A DNA stretch of 13,401 bases from CAYJGN01 sp964369635. Lineage in GTDB: Bacteria; Bacillota; Clostridia; Oscillospirales; Ruminococcaceae. Location of the stretch: NCBI GenBank assembly GCA_964369635.1, contig CAYJGN010000051.1:1-13401 (forward strand), read 5' to 3'. Made by a program: the position numbers and the translations under genes. This document shows, one piece after another, positions 1 to 5,704 of the stretch. The notes beneath the pieces were generated by a model, which was not told the DNA's origin, did not search any database, and saw nothing but the letters and a program-made list of their open reading frames with translations. Positions within the stretch are counted from its first letter, which is position 1. Each line of letters starts with the position of its first letter.

Positions 1-262
1 GTGATTTTCACGCTAACTCTCCATTCTGTGCACAGCACAAATAGTTTTGAATAATTTCCGTACAGAATGGAGATTAATCGGCATCTGCCGGCTGTGACGG
101 CAGGCCATAAGATAATTGGTAGCGTGATTTTCACGCTAACTCTCCATTCTGTGCACAGCACAAATAGTTTTGAATAATCTCCGTACAGAATGGAGATTAA
201 TCGGCATCTGCCGGCTATGTCGGCAGGCCATAAGATAATTGGTAGCGTGATTTTCACGCTAC
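1..262. repeat. 123-bp tandem repeat, two full units plus a partial third, hairpin-rich
   Basis: Units start at 1, 124 and 247 (period 123). The third is cut after about 15 bases, where it meets the stop codon of the acetyltransferase. Units 1 and 2 differ at only three places (56/179, 94/217, 97/220). Each unit contains several inverted repeats. One is a boundary palindrome, AGCGTGA-TTT-TCACGCT. The second is a 12-bp stem in unit 2 with arms 141-152 (TCTCCATTCTGT) and 185-196 (ACAGAATGGAGA). The third is a stem CTGCCG/CGGCAG (208-213/221-226). There is also a perfect palindrome CTGTGCACAG (149-158). The three differences lie outside these main stems. No open reading frame of note and no transposase is visible. 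The array runs off the left edge, so its true length is unknown. It could be a structured intergenic repeat, a MITE-like element or a tandem small-RNA unit; nothing here decides which. Confidence 0.93.
242..262 (-). other. 9-bp hairpin abutting the acetyltransferase stop codon
   Basis: GTAGCGTGA (242-250) pairs perfectly with TCACGCTAC (254-262) around a 3-base loop. The last base belongs to the stop codon of the minus-strand gene. It is the boundary palindrome of the 123-bp repeat, extended by one pair here. It could stop or protect the 3' end of the acetyltransferase mRNA. However, no U-tract follows on the minus strand (the next bases are CAATTATC), so it is not a classical intrinsic terminator. 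Confidence 0.55.
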
Positions 263-780
263 TAATCCTCCTTTTTCATCCTAAATGAATAGCATTCTCG
301 CCCTGTATATTTATCAATCGTCTTTGCAGCCTCTAAAAACCCAACCCGAAACAAAAGCCGCTGCGAGAGTTTGTTTTCGGTAAAAGTTAGCGCAAACAAC
401 TCTTTTATCTCTGTTTTGTTAAAAGCAAAGTCAACAACTGCCGCCACCGCCTCACCGGCAAGACCCTGCCCCCAAAACTCATATCCTAAACAGTACCCGA
501 TTTCGGCAGTGTTATTGCCCGCTAAATCGAGCGAAACGCCGCCGATTATCTCGCCTTTATAATCAATTCCCCAGTGATAATAATCAAGATTATCATACCG
601 CAAAATCCAAGACGACATTAAATTCCTCGTCTGCTTTGAATCCTTATGGTAGTCCCAGCGCAAAAACTCGGTAACTCTTTCATCGGATGTATAGTTTTTA
701 AAGGCAGATGGCGCATCTTCTATTCTATATCTTCGGAGTGTTAATCTATCGGTTCGGATAGTAACCGTTCCTCTGCCCAT
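262..780 (-). CDS. GNAT N-acetyltransferase, RimJ/RimL type (Acetyltransf_3)
   Basis: A 172-aa protein of the acetyl-CoA-dependent RimJ/RimL-like family, whose members acetylate protein N-termini or small amines; the substrate here is unknown. The start is typical of the family (TxRLxLRR, residues 9-17). It is followed by the EIGYCLG strand (93-99), the acetyl-CoA pyrophosphate loop FWGQGLAGEA (102-111), and a late N-x-x-S motif near residues 136-139 ahead of VGF. The ATG at 780 is chosen because it overlaps the stop of the upstream LUD gene as TAATG and has a GAGGCGGG ribosome site just before it. The longer upstream extension in this frame is only read-through of LUD sequence. The overlap suggests translational coupling with the LUD gene. 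The usual T-E-A of the loop reads G-E-A. It is clearly homologous to the acetyltransferase at 12314-12889. Confidence 0.9.
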   Translation of the reverse strand: MGRGTVTIRTDRLTLRRYRIEDAPSAFKNYTSDERVTEFLRWDYHKDSKQTRNLMSSWILRYDNLDYYHWGIDYKGEIIGGVSLDLAGNNTAEIGYCLGYEFWGQGLAGEAVAAVVDFAFNKTEIKELFALTFTENKLSQRLLFRVGFLEAAKTIDKYTGRECYSFRMKKED

Positions 781-1418
781 TAGTATCCCGCCTCTTCGAG
801 CATTATAACAACCTTTATCCGTCCCTTTTGCCGAACATGCGAAATAGCAACATAATCGCAACACATCCGCTGCGGACTTCTGCAATCAAAGCATTTCCCC
901 TCTTTAGCGCATGGAGTTTCAAGATTTAGCCGAACGCCATTTGCAGGGGCCGCAATCTCTGCATTTCTCTTTATCGCCTCATCTATATTGCGAACGATTT
1001 TATTATATCCCGCAACGATAACAACCGTCTTTGGCCCATAAATATATGCCGCAACGCGGTTTCCATTTCCATCAACATTGAATAAAATCCCATCTTCGGT
1101 TATCGCGTTTGATGAGCCAAAATAAACATCGCTATCAAAGCTATCAAGCATAAGCGCTCGCATCCCCTCAGCCGTTCCATCGGTTTTATCACGGGTCATA
1201 TATTTACATGGAAACTGTCGAAGCATGGCATCAATACCAGTATCTTCTATTGTCATCGAGCCGCCGCCCGCAACAGTATCCCCCTCTTTAACAAAGCTCT
1301 TCACAATCTCTACCGCTTGCTCTTTATTCTCTGCTATGTAACATTCAAATCCATTCTTATCAAGATTTTTAATAGTTCTCTCGACTTTTTTTCTTATAAT
1401 AATTTCTTTCGGTGTCAT
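780..1418 (-). CDS. LUD-domain (DUF162) protein, lactate-utilization-type
   Basis: A 212-aa protein of the LUD family, related to LutC/YkgG. The family is linked to lactate utilization, but the role of stand-alone clostridial members is not settled. Diagnostic pieces are GGGS (51-54), GSSNAITEDG (101-110), the YGPKTVVIVAGYNKIV strand (about 127-142), and a C-terminal cysteine cluster (Cys170, 176, 179, 186, 187 in a TPCAKEGKCFDC-type motif). That tail is characteristic of the clostridial branch and could bind metal or an Fe-S cluster (inference). The ATG at 1418 is chosen because AAGGAG (1425-1430) lies 6 bases upstream. Two upstream in-frame ATGs, at 1445 and 1436, overlap or immediately follow the promoter -10 element. 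The gene ends in TAATG, coupling it to the acetyltransferase. No terminator is visible between rmuC and this gene, so read-through from rmuC is possible. Confidence 0.9.
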   Translation of the reverse strand: MTPKEIIIRKKVERTIKNLDKNGFECYIAENKEQAVEIVKSFVKEGDTVAGGGSMTIEDTGIDAMLRQFPCKYMTRDKTDGTAEGMRALMLDSFDSDVYFGSSNAITEDGILFNVDGNGNRVAAYIYGPKTVVIVAGYNKIVRNIDEAIKRNAEIAAPANGVRLNLETPCAKEGKCFDCRSPQRMCCDYVAISHVRQKGRIKVVIMLEEAGY

Positions 1419-1443
1419 AACATGCTCCTTATTCATAATTATC

Positions 1444-1452
1444 ATTATAGCA
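1444..1452 (-). promoter_or_regulatory. Extended -10 promoter of the LUD/acetyltransferase operon
   Basis: The minus strand reads TGCTATAAT, a perfect extended -10 element (TGnTATAAT). A -35 at the usual distance (1467-1472, TAGGAT) is poor, as is common for extended -10 promoters. Transcription would start at about 1436-1437, some 18 bases ahead of the chosen ATG. It would coincide with an in-frame ATG at 1436, so a leaderless alternative start is conceivable. Confidence 0.65.
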
Positions 1453-1544
1453 AATACCCTTGATGCATCCTAAAAAATACATTCAATTTTGCTCCTCAGA
1501 AATTTCTCTCTTAAGCTATTTTGCAGTTTTCTGAAAATCAATAT

Positions 1545-2822
1545 CTATTCGTTAGTATCTATATTCTCATCAATCACCGCTATACCGCTCACCTCTTCAA
1601 GGGTTGCAACATTGCGAAGGTTTCGAAGCATAACATTCGTCCTTGTTGTAAGCAGAGTATCAATATCATCTCCTGCATCTGATATCTTCTTTCTCGCCTT
1701 TTGGAGAAGTCCCTCAAATTTTTCAAACTCTTTTTTAACCTTTGCTAAAGTATCCCAAACCTCTGAGCTTCTCTTCTCGATAGCAAGGGTTTTAAAGCCC
1801 ATCTGCAAACTATTTAGCAGTGCCGCCATCGTTGTTGGCCCCGCTATATTAATCTTAAAATCCCTTTGCAGAATTTCAACAAGACCCATTCTGATAACCT
1901 CGGCATAAAGTCCTTCGGTCGGCAAAAACATAACTGCAAAATCGGTTGTATTTGGCGGATCTATGTATTTCGTGCTGATATCTTTTGCCATCTTGCGAAT
2001 TTCTGTTGCAATTTCTTTTTTTGCAGCTTCTATAAGGACTTTATCAGCAGTGTCATATGCATCAATGAGCTTAACATATCTATCCCCTGGAAACTTCGCA
2101 TCAATCGGCAGATAAACAGGCCTATCGCCACCGCCCGGCATCTTCACCGCAAACTCAACAAACTCATTTTTAATCTTTAGATTTTCATCATACTGCTCAG
2201 GGGATAAAATTTCAGATAGAATAGAACCCAGCTGAATTTCTCCAAGAATACCCCTTGTCTTAACGTTTGAAAGCACCTTTTTAAGATCCCCAACCCCGGC
2301 TGCTAAATTTTGCATCTCGCCAAGGCCTTTATAGACCTCTGTTAGCTGATCACTAACCTGCTTAAACGACTGAGAAATCCTCTCATTTAGCGTCTTTGAT
2401 AGCTTTTCATCAACCGTCTCGCGCATCTGATCAAGCTTTCTTCGATTTTCCGATATAAGCATATCGAGCGACTCTCGAATAGTCTTCTCAACTGCCGCTA
2501 TCCTCTCAGCAGTGCTTTTTTCAAGCTGTTGTTGCCTTATCGATAGCTGCTCGCTCATCTGCCTTATCTGCTCGCTCTGCCCTTTGCCGCTGCGCTCGAT
2601 ATTGCCACCAATCATCTCACCTAAATTTTTATACATACCGGTAATACTCTCCGATATTTCACCGCGAAGCGCTCTATTTCCTTCATCGGTATCCGCTTTT
2701 ATCTCGCGGCGAAACTGCAAAAGCTGCCCGTCATCTTTACCGCCGCTCTTTGATATCAAAACGATAAGCAGTATTATAACCACGATTAAAAGGCCAATTA
2801 TTATGTACCCTAAAATACCCAT
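1545..2822 (-). CDS. rmuC: RmuC family DNA recombination protein
   Basis: A 425-aa protein, normal for the family. E. coli RmuC was identified as limiting inversions between short inverted repeats; the fold is nuclease-like and the biochemical activity is not firmly established. Visible here are an N-terminal membrane helix (about residues 4-24), a long charged coiled coil (about 30-165, rich in E/Q/R/K heptads), then the RmuC domain. The domain starts at NVKTRGILGEIQLGSILSEIL (about 186-205) and continues through LPIDAKFPGDRYVKLIDAY (238-256), FMLP-like MFLPTEGLYAEV (298-309) and INIAGPTTMAALLNSLQMGF (324-343). The ATG at 2822 has AGGAGG (2827-2832) 4 bases upstream and places the membrane helix right at the N-terminus. 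A longer in-frame extension would read through the preceding gene and lacks its own ribosome site. Probable last gene of the operon with the HD and small-protein genes. Confidence 0.95.
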   Translation of the reverse strand: MGILGYIIIGLLIVVIILLIVLISKSGGKDDGQLLQFRREIKADTDEGNRALRGEISESITGMYKNLGEMIGGNIERSGKGQSEQIRQMSEQLSIRQQQLEKSTAERIAAVEKTIRESLDMLISENRRKLDQMRETVDEKLSKTLNERISQSFKQVSDQLTEVYKGLGEMQNLAAGVGDLKKVLSNVKTRGILGEIQLGSILSEILSPEQYDENLKIKNEFVEFAVKMPGGGDRPVYLPIDAKFPGDRYVKLIDAYDTADKVLIEAAKKEIATEIRKMAKDISTKYIDPPNTTDFAVMFLPTEGLYAEVIRMGLVEILQRDFKINIAGPTTMAALLNSLQMGFKTLAIEKRSSEVWDTLAKVKKEFEKFEGLLQKARKKISDAGDDIDTLLTTRTNVMLRNLRNVATLEEVSGIAVIDENIDTNE

Positions 2823-2838
2823 ATATCCTCCTATGTAA

Positions 2839-2852
2839 GCGCCGTTTGGCGC
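2839..2852. other. Short GC-rich hairpin between the small gene and rmuC
   Basis: GCGCC (2839-2843) and GGCGC (2848-2852) pair around GTTT, with a possible sixth wobble pair. It lies after the stop of the small gene (2857) and just before the rmuC ribosome site. No U-run follows directly on the minus strand, so it is more likely an intercistronic processing or attenuation element, or nothing, than a terminator. Confidence 0.35.
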
Positions 2853-2856
2853 CGTT

Positions 2857-3093
2857 TTATTTGCTTTTTTTGTTTTTCGCTGTAGAATCGCTGCTCGAAG
2901 CAGTATTTGAAGCAGAACTACCGTTAGCACTCCCAGATGCGCCACCGCTCTGCGCCTGCGACATCTCCGGAAGCTCCTCCACTGGATTTAAATTATCAAG
3001 CGGATTTTGATCTCTAAAGATAATTGAAGCTAAACTCTCACCCTTAGATCTTCCAAGATAGTCGCTATGCTTATTTTTCTTTCTCTTTGCCAT
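2857..3093 (-). CDS. Small unrecognised protein, basic N-terminus and Ser/Ala/Gly-rich tail
   Basis: A 78-aa product that I do not recognise. The ATG at 3093 is chosen because GAGGTGAT (3098-3105) lies just upstream; a longer in-frame start at 3123 has no comparable site. The sequence divides in two. Residues 1-45 are basic then mixed (MAKRKKNKHSDYLGRSKG, then an IIFRDQNPLDNLNPVEELPE segment). Residues 46-78 are low complexity, dominated by S, A, G, N and T and ending NKKSK. There is no signal peptide or membrane helix. It sits 44 bp after the HD gene and directly ahead of rmuC on the same strand, so it is probably co-transcribed. The clear ribosome site and tight spacing support a real gene; function unknown. 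Confidence 0.7.
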   Translation of the reverse strand: MAKRKKNKHSDYLGRSKGESLASIIFRDQNPLDNLNPVEELPEMSQAQSGGASGSANGSSASNTASSSDSTAKNKKSK

Positions 3094-3137
3094 ATTAATC
3101 ACCTCAGTGTTATTATCCCCCACACTGCGGCGAAATA

Positions 3138-3692
3138 TTATCTGTTTTCAACTAAATATGTAGCTTCGATATCACTTATATGCATCTTAACCGCGAGCGG
3201 AAACTGCGAAAACGCTCCTGAAATAGCAAAACTTCCGCCTTTGACTGCATCGTCAAATCCTCCCATATGCCACCTAATAGCCATCGCTTCATCAGGCTTT
3301 AGCTTCATAAATCTCTCGATTAAAAAAACGCTCTTCTCACCATGTCCAAATGGGAATTTATCATCAACGCTATAATATGGAACTTTTTCCCATTCCCCTC
3401 GCTCATTCTTTTGATTTCTATATGAAACGGTATAAAACCCAGCTTTGCAGACATCGTGGAGCAGGGTAACGATAGCAACACTCTCCGCCTCCTCATCATC
3501 ATACCTTTTTTTGAAAACATCATATACGTTAAGCGAGTGGTTACATAACCCGCCCTCTATTGCATTGTGGAATTTAGTACTTGCAGGGGCTTCAAAAAAA
3601 TCGGTCGAGCATAGCCAGTTTATAAACTTATCTATCCCATTTCTCTTTATATCATTTTTTAGAATTTCTAAAAATCTTTCTTTATCGGTCAT
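3138..3692 (-). CDS. HD-domain phosphohydrolase-like protein
   Basis: A 184-aa protein with the histidine/aspartate pattern of the HD superfamily of metal-dependent phosphohydrolases. Visible are His42 in FHNAIEGGLCNHS, His52, the signature His79-Asp80 in TLLHDVCK, His117 in FPFGHGEKS, His142 in IRWHMGG, and a late Asp174 in HISDIEA. Similar stand-alone proteins occur in clostridial and phage genomes annotated as hydrolases. The substrate (nucleotide, cyclic nucleotide or other phosphoester) cannot be told from sequence. The ATG at 3692 has AAGGAG (3698-3703) with 5-base spacing. It is first in a minus-strand run with the Ser-rich small gene and rmuC, and divergent from the DUF1003 gene across an 87-bp gap that should hold both promoters. 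Confidence 0.85.
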   Translation of the reverse strand: MTDKERFLEILKNDIKRNGIDKFINWLCSTDFFEAPASTKFHNAIEGGLCNHSLNVYDVFKKRYDDEEAESVAIVTLLHDVCKAGFYTVSYRNQKNERGEWEKVPYYSVDDKFPFGHGEKSVFLIERFMKLKPDEAMAIRWHMGGFDDAVKGGSFAISGAFSQFPLAVKMHISDIEATYLVENR

Positions 3693-3779
3693 AATATCTC
3701 CTTAATAAAAAATCTTTTTTCGGTTAAAAATATAGTATACAAAAATTTAATGAACATTTAATTAACATAGAGGTTTTTT
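3693..3779. promoter_or_regulatory. AT-rich divergent promoter region between the HD and DUF1003 genes
   Basis: The 87 bases separate two divergently read genes. On the minus strand TATACT (3734-3739) is a plausible -10 for the HD operon with a poor -35. On the plus strand TTTAAT (3746-3751) with TTAAAA (3724-3729) at 16-bp spacing is a weak candidate for the DUF1003 gene. The ribosome site TAGAGG (3768-3773) lies 6 bases before the ATG at 3780. The individual boxes are uncertain; that promoters lie here follows from gene orientation. Confidence 0.45.
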
Positions 3780-4253
3780 ATGCAGAGTAAAATAGATAGA
3801 AACACCCTACTAACTCTAATACTTCAGCGAGATGGCGACTATACCGACGAGCAGCTTATCCATCTTCTACTCGCCCATCAAACATCAGCTAAAACCACCG
3901 ACCTTAAAATAACATTTAAAGATAAGATAGCTGATAGAATAGCGCAGTTTGTTGGCAGTTGGTCTTTTATATTATCTTTCACAGCAATAATATTTATATG
4001 GATGATTATAAACGCGCTCCTCCTATTAAACGGAGGTTTCGACCCATACCCATTCATCCTTCTAAATTTAATCCTATCATGCATAGCGGCAGTTCAAGCA
4101 CCACTTATAATGATGAGCCAAAACAGGCAGGAGAAAAAAGACAGACAAAGAGAAGAGAGCGGATATATGGTTAATCTTAAAAATGAGGTAATCCTCAAAG
4201 ACTTGCACCATAAAATAGATAGTATAATCGAGCGTTTAGATGGCAGTGAGTGA
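3780..4253 (+). CDS. DUF1003 family membrane protein
   Basis: A 157-aa two-helix membrane protein of the DUF1003 family, which has no agreed function. The family core is plain: FVGSWSFIL (57-65) leads into a first membrane helix (about 61-83). It is followed by FDPYPFILLNLILS (87-100) and a second helix (about 91-112), then SQNRQEKKDRQREESGY (113-129) and a soluble NLKNEVILKDLHHKID helix. The N-terminal 50 residues are polar. The start at 3780 has TAGAGG with 6-base spacing. Its last 18 bases overlap the last 18 bases of the convergent phosphodiesterase gene (4236-4253), so there is no room for a conventional terminator between them and none is visible. Confidence 0.92.
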   Translation: MQSKIDRNTLLTLILQRDGDYTDEQLIHLLLAHQTSAKTTDLKITFKDKIADRIAQFVGSWSFILSFTAIIFIWMIINALLLLNGGFDPYPFILLNLILSCIAAVQAPLIMMSQNRQEKKDRQREESGYMVNLKNEVILKDLHHKIDSIIERLDGSE

Positions 4254-4709
4254 GACTAGCGCCTGTCCTTCTTGAATATGAATAAGAGCGTATTTGAGCT
4301 TACCATCAACTTTCCCACCAATAGACCCCGGATTTATCAGCCGCACTCCATTATCAACGCTCTCTTTTTGAATGTGGGTATGTCCATAAAGGGCGATATC
4401 CACATTATTTTCTTTTGCATGCTCCGAGAGTGCATGCAGATTATTTTTAACATCGAATTTATGCCCGTGGCACAAACTAAAATATACCCCTCCAACCTCG
4501 CAATAATCAAGCAACGGAACATTCGGCGGCGGTGGAAAATCCCAGTTTCCAGAAACGACAACAAGCTTATTTTTTGGAATACTGCTTTTCAGAACATCCA
4601 AAACCCCATCCCCTAAAAAGAAATACCTATCGGCATCGCTATGCAGGTTATAGAGTTTTTCAACAGCCGCCGCCTTCCCATGGCTGTCTGCAAATACGAC
4701 AATCTTCAT
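4236..4709 (-). CDS. yfcE: YfcE/MJ0936-type metallophosphoesterase
   Basis: A 157-aa calcineurin-like phosphoesterase of the small YfcE type, a metal-dependent phosphodiesterase acting on model substrates; the physiological substrate is not settled. All metal ligands of the fold are present: Asp8 and His10 in FADSHG, Asp34 in LGDG, Asn55 in SGNWD, His81 and His83 in CHGHKFD, and His110/His112 in YGHTH. NPGS at 126-129 is also typical. The length matches the family. The ATG at 4709 has AGGAGG (4720-4725) at a rather long 10-base spacing. It is divergent from the small-protein operon and convergent with the DUF1003 gene, with an 18-bp tail overlap. Confidence 0.93.
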   Translation of the reverse strand: MKIVVFADSHGKAAAVEKLYNLHSDADRYFFLGDGVLDVLKSSIPKNKLVVVSGNWDFPPPPNVPLLDYCEVGGVYFSLCHGHKFDVKNNLHALSEHAKENNVDIALYGHTHIQKESVDNGVRLINPGSIGGKVDGKLKYALIHIQEGQALVSLTAI

Positions 4710-4734
4710 TTGAACAAAACCTCCTCTATTCTAA

Positions 4735-4740
4735 TATAAT
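4735..4740 (+). promoter_or_regulatory. Probable -10 of the small-protein operon
   Basis: A consensus TATAAT lies 57 bases upstream of the ATG at 4797. The best -35 (TTGAAC, 4710-4715) is at a long 19-bp spacing, so the assignment rests mainly on the -10 box. Confidence 0.4.
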
Positions 4741-4742
4741 GA

Positions 4743-4772
4743 ATTATGGCATAAATTAATAATGTCAGTAAA
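4743..4772 (-). promoter_or_regulatory. Probable promoter of the yfcE-type gene
   Basis: On the minus strand TTTACT (4767-4772) and CATAAT (4743-4748) are 18 bp apart, with a TG one base ahead of the -10 (extended -10). This face-to-face arrangement with the plus-strand TATAAT at 4735-4740 means the two divergent promoters overlap and may interfere. Confidence 0.45.
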
Positions 4773-4796
4773 CTGTGTGTGTTAGGAGAATTACAT

Positions 4797-5027
4797 ATGA
4801 AACTTTCAAAATCTCAGATGGAAGCACTGCTCAAAATGGCTGCAAGACAGCTAAAAATGACCGAAGCAGAGCTCGTTTCAAAACTGCAAAATCGCGATTT
4901 CGACTCCCTCTTAAAAGGGGACCAGAGCAAGCAAGTAGCGGCTATTTTAAAGGACAAAAAAGCTGTTGATGATATCCTTGGTAGCGATGCCGCAAAGGAG
5001 ATTATGAAAAAACACAAGGGGAATTAA
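4797..5027 (+). CDS. Small helical protein, first gene of a three-gene operon
   Basis: A 76-aa protein with no family I can name. The ATG at 4797 is preceded by AGGAGA (4784-4789) with 7-base spacing; an in-frame GTG at 4779 lies ahead of that site and is rejected. The sequence is almost all amphipathic helix: KSQMEALLKMAARQLKMTEAELVSKLQNRDFDSLLKG (about 5-41), then VAAILKDKKAVDDILGSDAAKEIMKK (about 47-72). This arrangement (a helix, a 'TEAELVSKLQNxDFDSLL'-like segment, then a repeated short helix) resembles small conserved clostridial proteins I have seen without assigned function; that resemblance is from memory. The next gene starts 3 bases after its stop, so the two are certainly co-transcribed if both are real. 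Confidence 0.8.
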   Translation: MKLSKSQMEALLKMAARQLKMTEAELVSKLQNRDFDSLLKGDQSKQVAAILKDKKAVDDILGSDAAKEIMKKHKGN

Positions 5028-5030
5028 CTT

Positions 5031-5360
5031 ATGGAAGAGCTACTCTCAAAACTTGCGGGGATAACCGGCGGCGGCGAAGATGCTATCTCCTCTCTGCTTT
5101 CATCAGTTTTGGGAGACTCACAAAATAGCGAGGACTCCCAATCGCTCCCCTTCGACCCGATAGCTTTATTATCTATCGTCTCTGCTTTTAATGAAAGTCG
5201 CGACAGTAATGATATAACTCTACTCCGCGCATTAAAACCCTATCTATCAACCAGTCGCAGTCCGAAAGTCGAAGAAGCTATAAAGGTTATGCAGATTATT
5301 TCAATCTGGCCGACAATTCGCGATAGCGGTTTACTGAACTCATTTTTTAGTGGCGAATAA
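5031..5360 (+). CDS. Small helical protein, second gene of the operon
   Basis: A 109-aa unrecognised protein. The start at 5031 follows the preceding stop by 3 bases, with an AAGGGG site (5016-5021) inside the end of the upstream gene, which implies coupled translation. Residues 1-28 form an amphipathic, Gly-rich opening (MEELLSKLAGITGGGEDAISSLLSSVLG). Residues 29-40 are an acidic Ser/Gln linker. Residues 42-106 form a helical region containing ALKPYLSTSRSPKVEEAIKVM (67-87) and IRDSGLLNSFF (97-107). I associate the ALKPYLS...KVEEAIK pattern with a conserved clostridial family of unknown role (from memory, not verified). There is no signal peptide or clear membrane helix. Confidence 0.8.
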   Translation: MEELLSKLAGITGGGEDAISSLLSSVLGDSQNSEDSQSLPFDPIALLSIVSAFNESRDSNDITLLRALKPYLSTSRSPKVEEAIKVMQIISIWPTIRDSGLLNSFFSGE

Positions 5361-5413
5361 TCTCTCGTCACCTTTAAAAAATTAAGCACCTTTGCGACAG
5401 AGAGGAGGTTTAT

Positions 5414-5704
5414 ATGGAAATAACTGAAAAAGAAATGGTTCAAAGGCGAAAACAAGCTATGCGCGAAGCGGCAGAGATGCATAGGCGGCATCGAACTTCG
5501 TCGCAGACAACAAACCATGAAGCAGCAACTCTTCCCATGCCACCGCCTAAAAAAGAAAACGGACTCTCATCAATAAACAGCATTCTCGGCAATTTAAAAC
5601 TCGATAAAGATTTAGCGCTTATAGCCGTTCTTGCATTTATCCTACTGCGGGACGAGCGAGATCATAATACTCTGCTACTCGCCCTTCTATATATCCTTCT
5701 CTAA
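5414..5704 (+). CDS. Small protein with hydrophobic C-terminus, third gene of the operon
   Basis: A 96-aa unrecognised protein with an excellent ribosome site (AGGAGG, 5403-5408, 5-base spacing). The first 27 residues are charged and helical with many Arg and Glu. Residues 28-50 form a Pro/Ser/Thr-rich linker (LPMPPPKK at 40-47). The C-terminal 36 residues hold two short hydrophobic stretches (DLALIAVLAFILL, 66-78, and TLLLALLYILL, 86-96) separated by RDERDHN. The two Leu-rich stretches look like a duplicated 'Leu-Ala-Leu' helix that could pack against or enter the membrane as a hairpin. Its last 18 bases overlap the 3' end of rsmI on the other strand. A 53-bp gap separates it from the second gene. 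Confidence 0.8.
   Translation: MEITEKEMVQRRKQAMREAAEMHRRHRTSSQTTNHEAATLPMPPPKKENGLSSINSILGNLKLDKDLALIAVLAFILLRDERDHNTLLLALLYILL

Noticed and set aside
1..262. CRISPR array
   Set aside because: The period is 123 bp with nearly identical whole units; there are no short repeats separated by unique spacers and no cas genes in the window.
1..262. Integron attC sites
   Set aside because: The GCTAAC after each palindrome recalls an attC core, but the base before it does not fit RYYYAAC, no matching GTTRRRY partner is found, and there is no integrase or cassette structure.
1..262. Classical intrinsic terminator for the LUD/acetyltransferase operon
   Set aside because: The hairpin at 242-262 is strong but has no U-run on the minus strand, so it was listed as a hairpin only.
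781..885. Longer N-terminus for the first acetyltransferase
   Set aside because: The extra 35 residues are out-of-frame LUD sequence, do not resemble the family, and the TAATG-coupled start has a good ribosome site.
1489..2838. Plus-strand open frames of about 100-140 codons opposite rmuC
   Set aside because: They are antisense to a well-supported family gene and lack ribosome sites; their hydrophobic translations are the usual shadow of a coiled-coil gene on the other strand.
2823..2945. 41-residue N-terminal extension of RmuC
   Set aside because: It reads through the end of the preceding small gene in another frame. The AGGAGG-led ATG at 2822 puts the membrane helix at the N-terminus as in the family.
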